Assembly (NCBI RefSeq): GCF_009857915.1 | Contig: NZ_WWCM01000009.1 | Location: 62,001 to 126,000, forward strand | Reading direction: 5' to 3' | Source: Duganella qianjiadongensis | Lineage (GTDB): Bacteria > Pseudomonadota > Gammaproteobacteria > Burkholderiales > Burkholderiaceae_D | Length of the DNA: 64,000 bases | Program-made: the position numbers and the translations under genes | Notes under the pieces: generated by a model | Told to the model about the DNA's origin: nothing | Seen by the model: only the letters and a program-made list of their open reading frames with translations | The model's database searches: none | Part shown: piece after piece, positions 29,313 to 39,427 of the stretch | Position numbering within the stretch: position 1 is the first letter of the stretch | Layout of the letters: each line of letters begins with the position of its first letter

Positions 29313-30371
29313 TCAATCCTCCAGATAGTGGCGTGCAGGCAGGGCACGCAGCCGCTCGGCGGCTTGCTCCGGCGTCAGATCGCGCTGGGCTTCGGCCAGC
29401 AGTTCGAAGCCGACCATGAATTTGCGCACCGAGGCCGAACGCAGCAGAGGTGGATAGAAGTGTGCATGCAACTGCCAGCTGGGGGCGGCTTTTACTTGGG
29501 CCCTGGCTTCATCGTGATACGGCGCGCCATGCCAGCCCATGGAATACGGGAAGGAGCACTGGAACAAGTTGTCGTAGCGCGCCGTCAGCTCGCGCAGTGC
29601 CAGCGCCAGATCGTCGCGCTGGGCGGGCGTGAGCTGCTCCATGCGCTGCACGGCAAAGCGCGGCAGCAGCAGGGTCTCGAACGGCCACGTGGCCCAGTAG
29701 GGCACGATGGCCAGCCAGTGTTCGGTCTGCACCACGATGCGCTGGCCGGCGCGCAGTTCCGCGTCGACCAGATCGAGCAGCAGCGGGCGGCCATGTGCGA
29801 GGTAGTAGTCGTGCTGGCGCTGGTCTTCCTGCTGCGCTTCGTTGGGCAGAAAATCGCAGGCCCAGATCTGGCCGTGCGGGTGGGGATTCGAGCAGCCCAT
29901 GGCGGCGCCCTTGTTTTCGAATACCTGCACCCAGCGCCAGAGTCGGCCCAGTTCCGTGGTCTGTTCGGCCCAGGTGTCGACTACCTGCCGCACCGCGGCA
30001 GGAGACAATTGCGGCAGGGTGTGGCTGTGGTGGGGCGAATAGCAGACCACGCGGCTGGTGCCGCGTGCAGGCGCCAGTGCAAACAGCGCATCGTTCTGGG
30101 TGGCGACTTCGGGCACGCTGCCCATCAGGGCGGCGAAATCGTTATCGAAGACATAGGTGCCCTGATAGTCGGGATTGGCGGCACCGGTCACGCGGGTATT
30201 GCCGGCGCAGAGATAGCAGCTGGCGTCGTGTGCGATGGTGGCGACCGGCTGCGGCGCTTCCTGCTGCCCCTGCCACGGGCGCAGGGCGCGGTGCGGCGAA
30301 ACCAGCACCCACTCACCCGTCAGGGGATTGCGGCGGCGGTGCGAATGTTCGGTCGGGCTGAAGTGGGTCAT
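29313..30371 (-). CDS. galT: Galactose-1-phosphate uridylyltransferase
   Basis: Exchanges UMP between UDP-glucose and galactose 1-phosphate. The 352 residues carry the HIT-type active site [10 protein letters not shown] with the nucleophilic His, and zinc-site residues around CYLCAGNTR. The start overlaps the stop of the alpha-galactosidase by four bases, so the two are translationally coupled. Confidence 0.97.
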   Translation of the reverse strand: MTHFSPTEHSHRRRNPLTGEWVLVSPHRALRPWQGQQEAPQPVATIAHDASCYLCAGNTRVTGAANPDYQGTYVFDNDFAALMGSVPEVATQNDALFALAPARGTSRVVCYSPHHSHTLPQLSPAAVRQVVDTWAEQTTELGRLWRWVQVFENKGAAMGCSNPHPHGQIWACDFLPNEAQQEDQRQHDYYLAHGRPLLLDLVDAELRAGQRIVVQTEHWLAIVPYWATWPFETLLLPRFAVQRMEQLTPAQRDDLALALRELTARYDNLFQCSFPYSMGWHGAPYHDEARAQVKAAPSWQLHAHFYPPLLRSASVRKFMVGFELLAEAQRDLTPEQAAERLRALPARHYLED

Positions 30372-32554
30372 ACGCTCTCTTTCATACGGTGCAGATGGAC
30401 GATAAAGGCGGTTTCCGCCATGGCGCGCGGCAGCGGCATGCCTTCCTGTGCCAGCCATGCGCCGTCGAGGCTGACCTTGCCGGGCTGGCGCAGCGCTTCG
30501 AAGTAGGGGGCGCTGCCCTGATACAGCGCTGCTTCCGGCAGCGCTTGCGGCGTCACCAGTGTGAGCTGGTAGCGGCTGGCCGCGTCGAGCATGGGCAGTT
30601 TGGCGGGGCGCATGTAGCGGTTGGCGCTAGGCTGGCAGCGGTAGCACAGCAGCAGGAAGTCCTGCCCGTCGGTGCTGCCGTGCAGCTGCCAGACCACGCC
30701 GTCGCCAGCCTCGCCTTGCCATACGGGGCCGCCGTGCAGCAGGTGGCGCCATTGTTTGTAGAGGGTGATCCAGCCTTGCAGCTGGGCGCGCTGCTCGCTG
30801 TCCAGCAGGCGCAGGTCGAATTCGATGCCGAGGTGGCCGGGCAGGGCGACTGCGCCGCGGAAGGCCATGGCCTGGCTGCGGCCGGTGGAGTGGGCCGGTG
30901 CCGTGCCGATGTGCGAGCCCATGATCTCGGGCGGGAAGAACTGCAGGAAGCCGCGCTGGATAGGCACGCGCGACATGGCGTCGATGCAGTCGCTGGTCCA
31001 GACGCGGTGGCTATGGCGCAGCACGCCGAAGTCGATGCGGCCGCCGCCGCCCGAGCAGCTTTCGATTTCCAGTGCCGGATGGGCGGCGCGCAAGCGCGCC
31101 ATCAGCGCATACACGGCATGCACCTGGGCGCGATAGGCTGGCTGGCCCTCGCGTCCGCCGGCGCTGCACAGGTCGCGGTTGTGGTCCCATTTGATATAGC
31201 TGATGGGCAGTTCGCTCAGCAGGGTATGCATGCGCTCGAACAGGTAGTCCGACACTTCGGGCCGCGAGATATCGAGCACCAGCTGGTTACGGGCTGTCAG
31301 CACGGGACGGCCATCGAGCTGCAGCGCCCAGTCAGGATGCAGGCGATTCAGTTCGCTGTCGGGATTGACCATTTCCGGCTCGAACCACAGGCCGAATTCC
31401 ATGCCTAGCCCGGTCACGTGTTGCGCCAGTGGCGCCAGCCCGTCCGGATATTTGCCCGCATCGGGCCACCAGTCGCCCAGCGCGGCGCGGTCGTGGTGGC
31501 GGCCATGGAACCAGCCGTCATCGAGCACATAGCGTTCGATGCCGACGGCGGCTGCCTGATCGGCCAGTTCGATCAGCTGGTCGAGCTGATGGTCGAAGTA
31601 GAAGCCTTCCCACGTGTTCAGGTGCACCGGGCGGGGCCGCATGCTGCCGCCCTGCCATGGCAGGCGGGCGCGCAGTTCGGCGTGGAAGTTGGCGGCCACG
31701 CCGTTCAGGCCGCGGGTCGACAGGGTGGCGATCAGCTGCGGCGACTGCAGGCTCTGGCCTGCTGCCAGCAGGCCTTCGCCCGGTGCCAGCCATTCGCCCA
31801 GCTGCCACTGGTATTTACCGTCATGCAGCCAGTCGATGCGCTGCTGGTGGTTGCCCGACCATGCCAGATGGGCGCCAAAGGCCAGTCCCTGATGTTCGGT
31901 GGTGCCGGCGGTGGTCACCACGGCGCCGGGGAAGCAGTCGTGCGAGGTGCGGCCACGGCGGCTTTCGCGGCTCCAGCTGCTGCGGCTCAGCGTATCGGTC
32001 TGCAGCAGGAATTCGTGGTTGTGCTGCCCCGCATAGCTGCGTACCGTCTGCGCCGTTTCCGGCAGGGGCAGCGTGCCGGCGGCCAGCCACTGCACCTGCA
32101 GCGTGCTGCTGCCCAGATTGCATAGTTCGGTGGACATCAGCAGCACATCGCTGGCCGGATCGAGTTCCAGCGAGACGGACAGGCGCAGCTGCGCCACCTC
32201 GTCATGCAGGTGCAGCTTGACGGCGCGGGCCGGAGTCAGCCACTCGACTTCGCAGCGGGTGATGGCCTGAGCGAAGTCGCGCCCGTCGCGATGGGCGAGC
32301 AGCGCGCTCTGGCCGAACCAGCCCATGCCGAAGGTGGGTGCCAGCGTGAGCGGCTGGTCAAAGTCCAGATTGAACGAGGGCAGGGGACGGGTCTGGCGCA
32401 GAGGCCAGCCGGGGCTGGTCTGCTCAGGCAGACGCGGCCCCCAGTAGCGCCACAGTGGCGCTTCATCGGCATGCAGTTCGAGGATCAGGCTGACCTCGCG
32501 CCCATGCAGGCTGAGAAATTCGGCAGGGCTGTCTGGCAGCGGCGGGTGGTTCAT
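30368..32554 (-). CDS. Alpha-galactosidase (GH36)
   Basis: Removes terminal alpha-1,6-galactose from melibiose, raffinose and stachyose. The 728-residue GH36 enzyme has the nucleophile Asp in YIKWDHNRD, the acid/base Asp in [11 protein letters not shown], the [15 protein letters not shown] block, and substrate-binding LDDGWFHGR. No signal peptide, so it works in the cytoplasm after import by the neighbouring ABC transporter. The ATG at 32554 follows GGAG seven bases upstream. It feeds galactose to galT-galK-galE and leaves sucrose for amylosucrase if the substrate is raffinose. Confidence 0.95.
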   Translation of the reverse strand: MNHPPLPDSPAEFLSLHGREVSLILELHADEAPLWRYWGPRLPEQTSPGWPLRQTRPLPSFNLDFDQPLTLAPTFGMGWFGQSALLAHRDGRDFAQAITRCEVEWLTPARAVKLHLHDEVAQLRLSVSLELDPASDVLLMSTELCNLGSSTLQVQWLAAGTLPLPETAQTVRSYAGQHNHEFLLQTDTLSRSSWSRESRRGRTSHDCFPGAVVTTAGTTEHQGLAFGAHLAWSGNHQQRIDWLHDGKYQWQLGEWLAPGEGLLAAGQSLQSPQLIATLSTRGLNGVAANFHAELRARLPWQGGSMRPRPVHLNTWEGFYFDHQLDQLIELADQAAAVGIERYVLDDGWFHGRHHDRAALGDWWPDAGKYPDGLAPLAQHVTGLGMEFGLWFEPEMVNPDSELNRLHPDWALQLDGRPVLTARNQLVLDISRPEVSDYLFERMHTLLSELPISYIKWDHNRDLCSAGGREGQPAYRAQVHAVYALMARLRAAHPALEIESCSGGGGRIDFGVLRHSHRVWTSDCIDAMSRVPIQRGFLQFFPPEIMGSHIGTAPAHSTGRSQAMAFRGAVALPGHLGIEFDLRLLDSEQRAQLQGWITLYKQWRHLLHGGPVWQGEAGDGVVWQLHGSTDGQDFLLLCYRCQPSANRYMRPAKLPMLDAASRYQLTLVTPQALPEAALYQGSAPYFEALRQPGKVSLDGAWLAQEGMPLPRAMAETAFIVHLHRMKESV

Positions 32555-32615
32555 GTGCAGTCTCCGTTGTGGCGCTGATCTGTGGTGGCATAGCGCGTTA
32601 GTGGTTCGGGGTGGT

Positions 32616-33767
<1,152 letters not shown>

Positions 33768-33813
33768 GGTGCTCGCTTCCAGAAAAAGTGCTGCAGGGTG
33801 GGCGTGAGTGCAA

Positions 33814-33852
33814 ATATTAGCACTCTATTTCATCAAATTGCAATCGTTTGCA
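33814..33852 (-). promoter_or_regulatory. LacI operator and promoter of the leftward aga-gal operon
   Basis: On the minus strand TGCAAACGATTGCA (33852-33839) overlaps a -35 box TTGCAA (33843-33838), followed 18 bp later by TAATAT (33819-33814). Transcription would run into the ABC ATPase gene at 33767. Confidence 0.75.
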
Positions 33853-33947
33853 TTTGATTTATTTTCAGTGTTTCCCTCATGCGACAGAGCATTTAACTTG
33901 TGCTGCAGTGCGAAAAATAAAATTTGCAAATATTTTCAAATACGAGA

Positions 33948-33985
33948 TGCAAACGATTGCAATTGACCTTGTTCAGCGCTACCAT
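33948..33985 (+). promoter_or_regulatory. LacI operator and promoter of the rightward permease operon
   Basis: TGCAAACGATTGCA (33948-33961) overlaps a -35 TTGCAA (33957-33962), with TACCAT (33980-33985) 17 bp downstream. The two operators in this gap are 109 bp apart and inverted. The rest of the 33768-34086 gap is AT-rich with no gene. Confidence 0.75.
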
Positions 33986-34086
33986 GGCTGGCGAACTGTG
34001 CGCAACGACGCGCGACGCTAGCACTGGCTCCTCATCGCAGAGTGAGCCTTAGCTTGTTGTACCATGCAAAAAAACAGGAGACACGC

Positions 34087-34995
34087 ATGTTCACCTCTTC
34101 CGGGGGCCGTCACTGCCTGAGCCCGACACGGCGCGCCGAAACGCTGGCCGGCTGGGCGCTGGTATTACCGGCCCTGATAGGTTTTACGCTGTTCTATGCG
34201 CTGCCCACGCTGCGTGCCCTGCAGATCAGTTTTACCGACTGGAACCTGCTGCGTCCGTCCAGCTACGTGGGGCTAGCTAACTATGCTGCCTTGCTACATG
34301 ACGGCAAGTTCTGGAACGGCATGCGTCTGGCTGGCTATTATGTGCTGCTCAATATTCCACTGCAGACCGTGCTGGGACTGGGACTGGCCGTGGCCATGGA
34401 GCGCCTGAGCAAATCGCTGTTCGTCAAATCGGTGGTGCTGCTGCCCTATTTGCTGTCGAATGTGCTGGTGGCGATGGTGTGGTTGTGGATGCTCGATCCC
34501 GTCATGGGGCTGGTCAACAACGGCATGGCCGCGCTGGGTCTGGAGCGGCAGGCCTTTTTCGGCGATGCCGATACCGCCATGCTGACGGTGGCCGGTGTGA
34601 ACGTGTGGCGCCACATGGGGCTGGTGGCCATGCTGTTTCTGGCCGGACTGCAGAATATTCCGCGTTATCTGTACGAAGCAGCGGCGCTGGAAGGGGCCAG
34701 CGAATGGCGCATGTTCCGTTCGATTACCCTGCCGCTGCTGCGGCCCGTGATGGTGTTCGTGCTGGTGACCAGCGTGACGGGCTCGTTCCAGATTTTCGAT
34801 ACCATCGCCGTGACCACCAATGGCGGCCCGCTGGATTCCACCCGCGTGATCGTGCACTACATCGTGCAGAACGCCTTCAGCTTCTACAAGATGGGCTATG
34901 CCTCCGCCATGTCGATGGTACTGGCCCTGTGCATGCTGGTGTACACGGTGATCCAGATGCGCATCCTGAATGCCAACGAGAGCGATCTGGCCTGA
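34087..34995 (+). CDS. ABC sugar importer permease 1 (MalF/UgpA type)
   Basis: A 302-residue inner-membrane permease with six predicted helices. The ATPase-contact EAA motif appears as YEAAALEGASEWRMFRSITLPLL. AGGAGA precedes the ATG at 34087; the frame is open to 34042 but those residues lack a start site of quality. It pairs with the next gene to form the channel of an oligosaccharide importer. Confidence 0.93.
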   Translation: MFTSSGGRHCLSPTRRAETLAGWALVLPALIGFTLFYALPTLRALQISFTDWNLLRPSSYVGLANYAALLHDGKFWNGMRLAGYYVLLNIPLQTVLGLGLAVAMERLSKSLFVKSVVLLPYLLSNVLVAMVWLWMLDPVMGLVNNGMAALGLERQAFFGDADTAMLTVAGVNVWRHMGLVAMLFLAGLQNIPRYLYEAAALEGASEWRMFRSITLPLLRPVMVFVLVTSVTGSFQIFDTIAVTTNGGPLDSTRVIVHYIVQNAFSFYKMGYASAMSMVLALCMLVYTVIQMRILNANESDLA

Positions 34996-35022
34996 GCCAG
35001 CGCCACGATAAGGAAAGTAGCG

Positions 35023-35940
35023 ATGAACTTCCCTCTGGTTTCTGCCCTGCTGGGGCCGCAGCAGCAACGCATGGGCGCGGGCCGCATGCTGGCATGGCTG
35101 GCGCTGGCTGCCATGCTGCTGGTGACTTTGCTGCCGCTGTGGTTTGTGCTCAAGACGGCGCTGCTGCCCCATGCCGACCTGTTCCAGCATTCGTCTGACC
35201 TGATGCTGCATCAGCCCACGCTGGCCAATTTCGCGCGCGTGCTGGGCCTCTTGAGTCCGGAAGAAAATCTGCGGCTGGGCGGTTCCGGCGCCGACATCAA
35301 CTTTGCCCGCGCGCTAGGCAATTCCCTGCTGTTCACCAGCATCGTCGTGGTGCTGCAGATCAGCAGTTCGGCCATGGCCGCCTATGCGTTTGCACGTCTG
35401 CGCTTTCCCGGCCGGCAGTGGCTGTTTGCCCTGTTTATCGGCTCGATGATGGTGCCCGGCGTGGTCACGCTGATTCCGAATTTTGTGCTCATCAAGGAGC
35501 TGGGCTGGCTCAATAGCATGGCTGGCATGGTGGCGCCGTTCTGTCTGATGCAGGGCTTTTCCATGTTCTTTCTGCGCCAGTTTTTCCTGTCGATACCACG
35601 CGATCTGGAAGAGGCTGCCGTGCTTGACGGGGCCGGCCATATTTTCGTGTTCTGCCGCATAGTGTTGCCGCTGTCGGTAGCGCCGCTGGCCACGATTGCC
35701 ATGCTCACCGGCATCAATACGTGGAATGAATTTTTCTGGCCCTATCTGGTGGCACGCGACGAAGCCATGCAGGTGCTGCCGGTGGCGCTGCAGACCTTCA
35801 AGGCCCAGTCGCCCCAGGGACAGCCGGACTGGACTGGCCTGATGGCGGCCGCTTCGATCGCCGTGCTGCCTACCCTCGTGCTGCTGGCAGCGTTTGGCCG
35901 GCGGGTGGTGGAATCGGTACAGTTTAGTGGAGGTAAATAA
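35023..35940 (+). CDS. ABC sugar importer permease 2 (MalG/UgpE type)
   Basis: The second permease, 305 residues. The EAA loop reads LEEAAVLDGAGHIFVFCRIV with the trailing LPLS. A 28-residue gap separates the first helix (LAMLLVTLLPLWFVL) from a larger periplasmic loop than usual (DLFQHSSDLMLHQ). Spacing to the first permease is 27 bp, and its stop overlaps the binding-protein start by one base (TAATG). Confidence 0.93.
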   Translation: MNFPLVSALLGPQQQRMGAGRMLAWLALAAMLLVTLLPLWFVLKTALLPHADLFQHSSDLMLHQPTLANFARVLGLLSPEENLRLGGSGADINFARALGNSLLFTSIVVVLQISSSAMAAYAFARLRFPGRQWLFALFIGSMMVPGVVTLIPNFVLIKELGWLNSMAGMVAPFCLMQGFSMFFLRQFFLSIPRDLEEAAVLDGAGHIFVFCRIVLPLSVAPLATIAMLTGINTWNEFFWPYLVARDEAMQVLPVALQTFKAQSPQGQPDWTGLMAAASIAVLPTLVLLAAFGRRVVESVQFSGGK

Positions 35941-37307
35941 TGGCGATGCGCGTGCAAACCGGGGTATTCCAGCGCTATGGCCGCAAGCTGTGCCGGCTGG
36001 CCATGGCGGCGGCCGTTGCCGCTATAGCAGGCGTGATGTCCGCTGCCAGCGCCGTCGAAGTCAAATACATGTTGTGGGATTCGATGCAGGCCCCTGCCTA
36101 CCGCCAGTGCGCGGCCGACTTCAGCCGCAAGCATCCGGGCATCACCATCAAGCTCATGCAGTATGGCTGGGATGACTACTGGACGGCCGTGTCCATGGGT
36201 TTTATTTCCGACACGGCCCCCGACGTGTTCACCAATCATCTGTCGAAGTCGTCCGAGTTCGTCAAGAACGGGCTGCTGCTGGATCTGACGCCGTATATCC
36301 GGCGCGATCAGGTGGACATGGGCCAGTTTGCACCGGCGCTAGTGCAGATCTGGGGCCGCGGCGGCAAGCAGTACGGCATGCCCAAGGATTTCGACACCAT
36401 AGGCCTGATCGTCAATCTGGCGCGCGCCCGCGCGGCCGGCGTCACGCTGGCTGAATTGCAGAACATGGACTGGAACCCTGTCGATGGCGGCAGCTTTGAA
36501 CGGATAGTGCGGCGCCTGACGCTGGACCGGCAGGGCCGCAATGCCAGCAGCCCCGCTTTCGATGCGCGCAATGTGGCCGTGTATGGCTACCAGAATCCCG
36601 GTAGCGGCGGCATGATGGGCCAGACCGAGTGGAGCCATTTCGCCGTCAGTACTGGCTTCCGCTATCAGGATCAGCCGTGGTCGCAGCCGTTCTACTACGA
36701 CGACCCCAAGTTGGCGCAGACGCTGGACTGGCTGGCCGGCCTGTCGGCAAAAGGCTTGTCGGCACCCTACCAGTTCACCCGCAGCATGGGTTCCGACGCC
36801 ATGTTCGTGGCCGGTAAAGCGGCCATGATTCCGCAGGGCTCGTGGATGATTACCTATTTTGCCGCCAATGCGAAATTCGAGAATGCCTGGGTGCCTTTGC
36901 CGCGCGGACCGCAGGGCCAGCGTGCCACCATGCTCAATGGTCTGGCCGATTCGATCTGGAGCGGCTCCAGAGTGAAAGAGCAGGCCTGGCAGTGGGTGAA
37001 ATATCTGGGCTCGCGCGATTGCCAGCAAGTGGTGGCGTCCTACGGTGTAACGCTGCCCGCCATACAGGGCATGCCGGAACTGGCGGTGGCCGCGATACGC
37101 AGCAAGACAGGTGCGGATGCAGGGGCTTTCCTGCAGATGGCGCGCGAGCATACTTTTCTGGCGCCCATCACCGATAACGCGGCGCAGATCGATGATGTGA
37201 TGAAGGGGGCGATGGAGGCTGTGCTGCTGGGACGCCAGCGTGCCGCTCCGGCACTGAAAGCCGCCAACGAGCAGGTTAACCAGCTACTGGCGCCGCCGCG
37301 CCGCTAG
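35940..37307 (+). CDS. ABC sugar importer periplasmic binding protein
   Basis: A 455-residue family 1 solute-binding protein with a long signal peptide ending near AASA. The mature part starts VEVKYMLWDSMQAPAYRQCA and carries the expected ADFSRKHPGITIKL region. It should capture an alpha-galactoside such as raffinose or melibiose given the adjacent alpha-galactosidase operon. Its signal-peptide N-terminus includes a basic stretch (RYGRKLCRLA). A terminator follows 16 bp later. Confidence 0.92.
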   Translation: MAMRVQTGVFQRYGRKLCRLAMAAAVAAIAGVMSAASAVEVKYMLWDSMQAPAYRQCAADFSRKHPGITIKLMQYGWDDYWTAVSMGFISDTAPDVFTNHLSKSSEFVKNGLLLDLTPYIRRDQVDMGQFAPALVQIWGRGGKQYGMPKDFDTIGLIVNLARARAAGVTLAELQNMDWNPVDGGSFERIVRRLTLDRQGRNASSPAFDARNVAVYGYQNPGSGGMMGQTEWSHFAVSTGFRYQDQPWSQPFYYDDPKLAQTLDWLAGLSAKGLSAPYQFTRSMGSDAMFVAGKAAMIPQGSWMITYFAANAKFENAWVPLPRGPQGQRATMLNGLADSIWSGSRVKEQAWQWVKYLGSRDCQQVVASYGVTLPAIQGMPELAVAAIRSKTGADAGAFLQMAREHTFLAPITDNAAQIDDVMKGAMEAVLLGRQRAAPALKAANEQVNQLLAPPRR

Positions 37308-37322
37308 CACCGGCAGCGCAAA

Positions 37323-37359
37323 CAACAAGGCCAGCTGCGAAGCTGGCCTTGTTGGTTTT
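37323..37359 (+). terminator. Rho-independent terminator of the importer operon
   Basis: CAACAAGGCCAGCT (37323-37336) pairs with AGCTGGCCTTGTTG (37341-37354) across GCGA, then GTTTT. It reaches the stop codon of the convergent bacterioferritin gene and may serve both. Confidence 0.88.
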
Positions 37360-37831
37360 ACTCGTCGTGCATCTGGCTTTGCAGATAGTTCTGGATGCCG
37401 ACTTTCTGGATCAGATCGAGCTGGGTTTCCAGCCAGTCGATATGTTCTTCCGTATCGTCGAGTATCTCCAGCAGCAGGTCGCGCGACACATAATCGGCGG
37501 CCTGTTCGGCGGCGGCGATGCCGGCTTTGACGGTGATCTGCGCGCCCTGTTCCAGCGCCAGATCGGCGCCCAGCATTTCTTCCGTATTCTCGCCGATCAT
37601 GATCTTGTGCATGGCTTGCAGATTCGGCAGGCCGTCCAGCATCAGGATACGGTCGATCAGCTTGTCGGCGTGCTTCATCTCGCCGATGGACTCGTCGTAT
37701 TCCTTCTTGGCGATGCGGCTCAGACCCCAGTGGCGGTACATGCGTGCATGCAGGAAATACTGGTTAATGGCGGTCAATTCGTTGGTCAGCTGCGCATTGA
37801 GCTGCTTGATTACTTCCGGATCACCTTTCAT
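37358..37831 (-). CDS. bfr: Bacterioferritin
   Basis: Iron-storage protein of 157 residues that forms a 24-mer with haem. Ferroxidase residues Glu18, Tyr25, Glu51, His54, Glu94 and His130 are present, and Met52, the haem ligand, too. At position 127, where E. coli has Glu, the local sequence DDTEEH gives Thr; Glu128 is next to it. From memory this variant is common in betaproteobacterial Bfr. The gene begins an iron block with tonB, bfd and feoABC. Confidence 0.95.
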   Translation of the reverse strand: MKGDPEVIKQLNAQLTNELTAINQYFLHARMYRHWGLSRIAKKEYDESIGEMKHADKLIDRILMLDGLPNLQAMHKIMIGENTEEMLGADLALEQGAQITVKAGIAAAEQAADYVSRDLLLEILDDTEEHIDWLETQLDLIQKVGIQNYLQSQMHDE

Positions 37832-37972
37832 GGCGTTCTCTCTTATCGTGGTGGAGGAATACGCCTATTTTGCCACGTTGCAGGCAAGTTGGGGCCAGCC
37901 TTTAGCCAGCCTTAAGGAAGCTGTAACAAAGCCGCAAAAGTGATTTCGATCAAGTGGCTGGCCGCGCCCGGA

Positions 37973-38653
37973 TCAGCCCAGCTGGAAATTGATAGGGACG
38001 AGGGCGTAGACAGCGATGGCTTTGCCGTCTTCGACATAGGGTTTGTAGAGGGCGCGCATGACGGCCTGACGGCCTGCTTCGTCCAGATTGGCATAGCCGG
38101 AGGATTTCTGCACCACCACCTGTTCGGCCTGGCCTTTTTCGCCGATCAGCACACGCAGCATCACCACGCCCGTTTCGCCCAGGCGGCGCGAGCTATGCGG
38201 GTAGATGGCTTGCGGCGCGCGCAGGTATTCCACGCTGGAGACGGTTTTCGGCGCTGCTACCGGCGTACTCGCTACGGCGGCCACGGCCACACTGGCGCTG
38301 CTGGCCGGCGCTTCGGCGCTGCGGGCAGGTGTGGGCGCTACGCTGATGGTGGGCTCGCTGGCGGCGATTGCCACTGGTGGCAGCGGCGGCACGGTGACCT
38401 GTGCCACCGGCACCGGCGTGCTAGGCGGCACGGGCGGCGCAGCCGGTTTGACCGGCTCGGCAGCGGCAACGAAATTGATCGTGACGACATTCGGCAGCAC
38501 GGCATGGGCAACCTGACGCAGCATGCCGGTATGGAATAGGTAGAACATCAGCGCATGGCCGGCCACGATGGCGGCCATGGGCGCCAGCTTGCGCCAGCGA
38601 GCCTGATCGTCGCTGGCGGACTGGCCGTAGTGATCGAAACTGAGGGTCTGCAT
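37973..38653 (-). CDS. tonB: TonB energy-transducing protein
   Basis: A 226-residue protein that couples the inner-membrane proton gradient to outer-membrane receptors. It has one N-terminal helix (about 25-45), a proline/alanine-rich spacer with PAAPPVPPSTPVPVAQ, and a TonB C-terminal domain (YLRAPQAIYPHSSRRLGETG, GYANLDEAGRQAV). AAGGAGG lies before its ATG. It follows bfd by 10 bp. No exbB/exbD are adjacent, so it would use ExbBD from elsewhere. Confidence 0.9.
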   Translation of the reverse strand: MQTLSFDHYGQSASDDQARWRKLAPMAAIVAGHALMFYLFHTGMLRQVAHAVLPNVVTINFVAAAEPVKPAAPPVPPSTPVPVAQVTVPPLPPVAIAASEPTISVAPTPARSAEAPASSASVAVAAVASTPVAAPKTVSSVEYLRAPQAIYPHSSRRLGETGVVMLRVLIGEKGQAEQVVVQKSSGYANLDEAGRQAVMRALYKPYVEDGKAIAVYALVPINFQLG

Positions 38654-38663
38654 GGCGCCCTCC

Positions 38664-38882
38664 TTAATTGCTGCTGACGGCCTGGCGTTGCAGCACCGTC
38701 TCTTGCAGCGGGCTGCTCTGTGCCAGCGTCTTGTTCAGCAACTCGCTCGCGTAATCAAAGCACTGGCCGCAGCAGGTGGCCACGCCCAGATCGCGCTGCA
38801 GCGCTGCGATGGAGTCGGAGCCCAGCTCGATGGCCATGCGGATTTCGCGGTCGGAGATGTTGTTGCAGACACAGACGATCAT
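38664..38882 (-). CDS. bfd: Bacterioferritin-associated ferredoxin
   Basis: A 72-residue [2Fe-2S] protein that delivers electrons to bacterioferritin to release iron. The four cluster Cys are CVC (4 and 6) and CCGQC near residues 37-41 of the BFD fold. The start at 38882 follows AAGG. It heads the leftward bfd-tonB unit and shares a Fur-type control region with feoABC. Confidence 0.92.
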   Translation of the reverse strand: MIVCVCNNISDREIRMAIELGSDSIAALQRDLGVATCCGQCFDYASELLNKTLAQSSPLQETVLQRQAVSSN

Positions 38883-38961
38883 GGTATTACCTTCAGTCCT
38901 GAGTTCGATTGAGACAGTGCGGCAGACGCGATGCCTGTCTGGCACTATTGCATTTCGTTCA

Positions 38962-38980
38962 CTTAATGCGAATCATTATC
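38962..38980. promoter_or_regulatory. Fur box of the bfd-feo intergenic region
   Basis: CTTAATGCGAATCATTATC matches the 19-bp Fur consensus at 15 positions by eye; the right half AATCATTATC is exact. It lies 80 bp before the bfd start. Confidence 0.8.
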
Positions 38981-39026
38981 ATTTCCGGTAGTTTGCCTCA
39001 GTTTTCTGCGGCATGCAAGCGCAAAT

Positions 39027-39054
39027 AGAAGTAATTCGCATTACCGTTTATAAT
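39027..39054 (+). promoter_or_regulatory. feoA promoter with a second Fur-like site
   Basis: TATAAT (39049-39054) is a good -10 box about 104 bp before feoA. A weaker Fur-like match (AGAAGTAATTCGCATTACC, 39027-39045; about 11 of 19) covers the spacer. The -35 is poor. Confidence 0.5.
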
Positions 39055-39157
39055 AGTCCCATGTATTTCCGCCTGGAATAAGCTCTTAACGGGGACAGGG
39101 CCAGAGCCGGAAAACCGCTGCGGCACCTGCCCGGCGGCGTTTTGAACGGATTTCGCT

Positions 39158-39424
39158 ATGACGCATGCTGTTCCTCTGATTACTCTCGATACGCTGGCGG
39201 TGGGCGCCAAGGCCACCGTGGTCCACATTGCGCCCGGCAATCCGCAGGATGATGGCGCCACGCTGGCGCGCCGGCTGATGGAGCTGGGCTTTGTGCCGGG
39301 TGAACAGATCCGCATGCTCAAGCGCGGTATGCCCGGTGGTGAGCCGCTGGCGATCAAGGTGGGCAATGCCACCTTCGCACTGCGCCGCTTCGAAGCGGCA
39401 CTGGTATCAATTCAACCGGAATAA
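39158..39424 (+). CDS. feoA: Ferrous iron transport protein A
   Basis: An 88-residue SH3-like cytosolic protein that assists FeoB. It has the family pattern LARRLMELGFVPGEQIRML and ends with a strand-rich LRRFEAALVSIQ. Three bases separate it from feoB. Confidence 0.92.
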   Translation: MTHAVPLITLDTLAVGAKATVVHIAPGNPQDDGATLARRLMELGFVPGEQIRMLKRGMPGGEPLAIKVGNATFALRRFEAALVSIQPE

Positions 39425-39427
39425 GTT

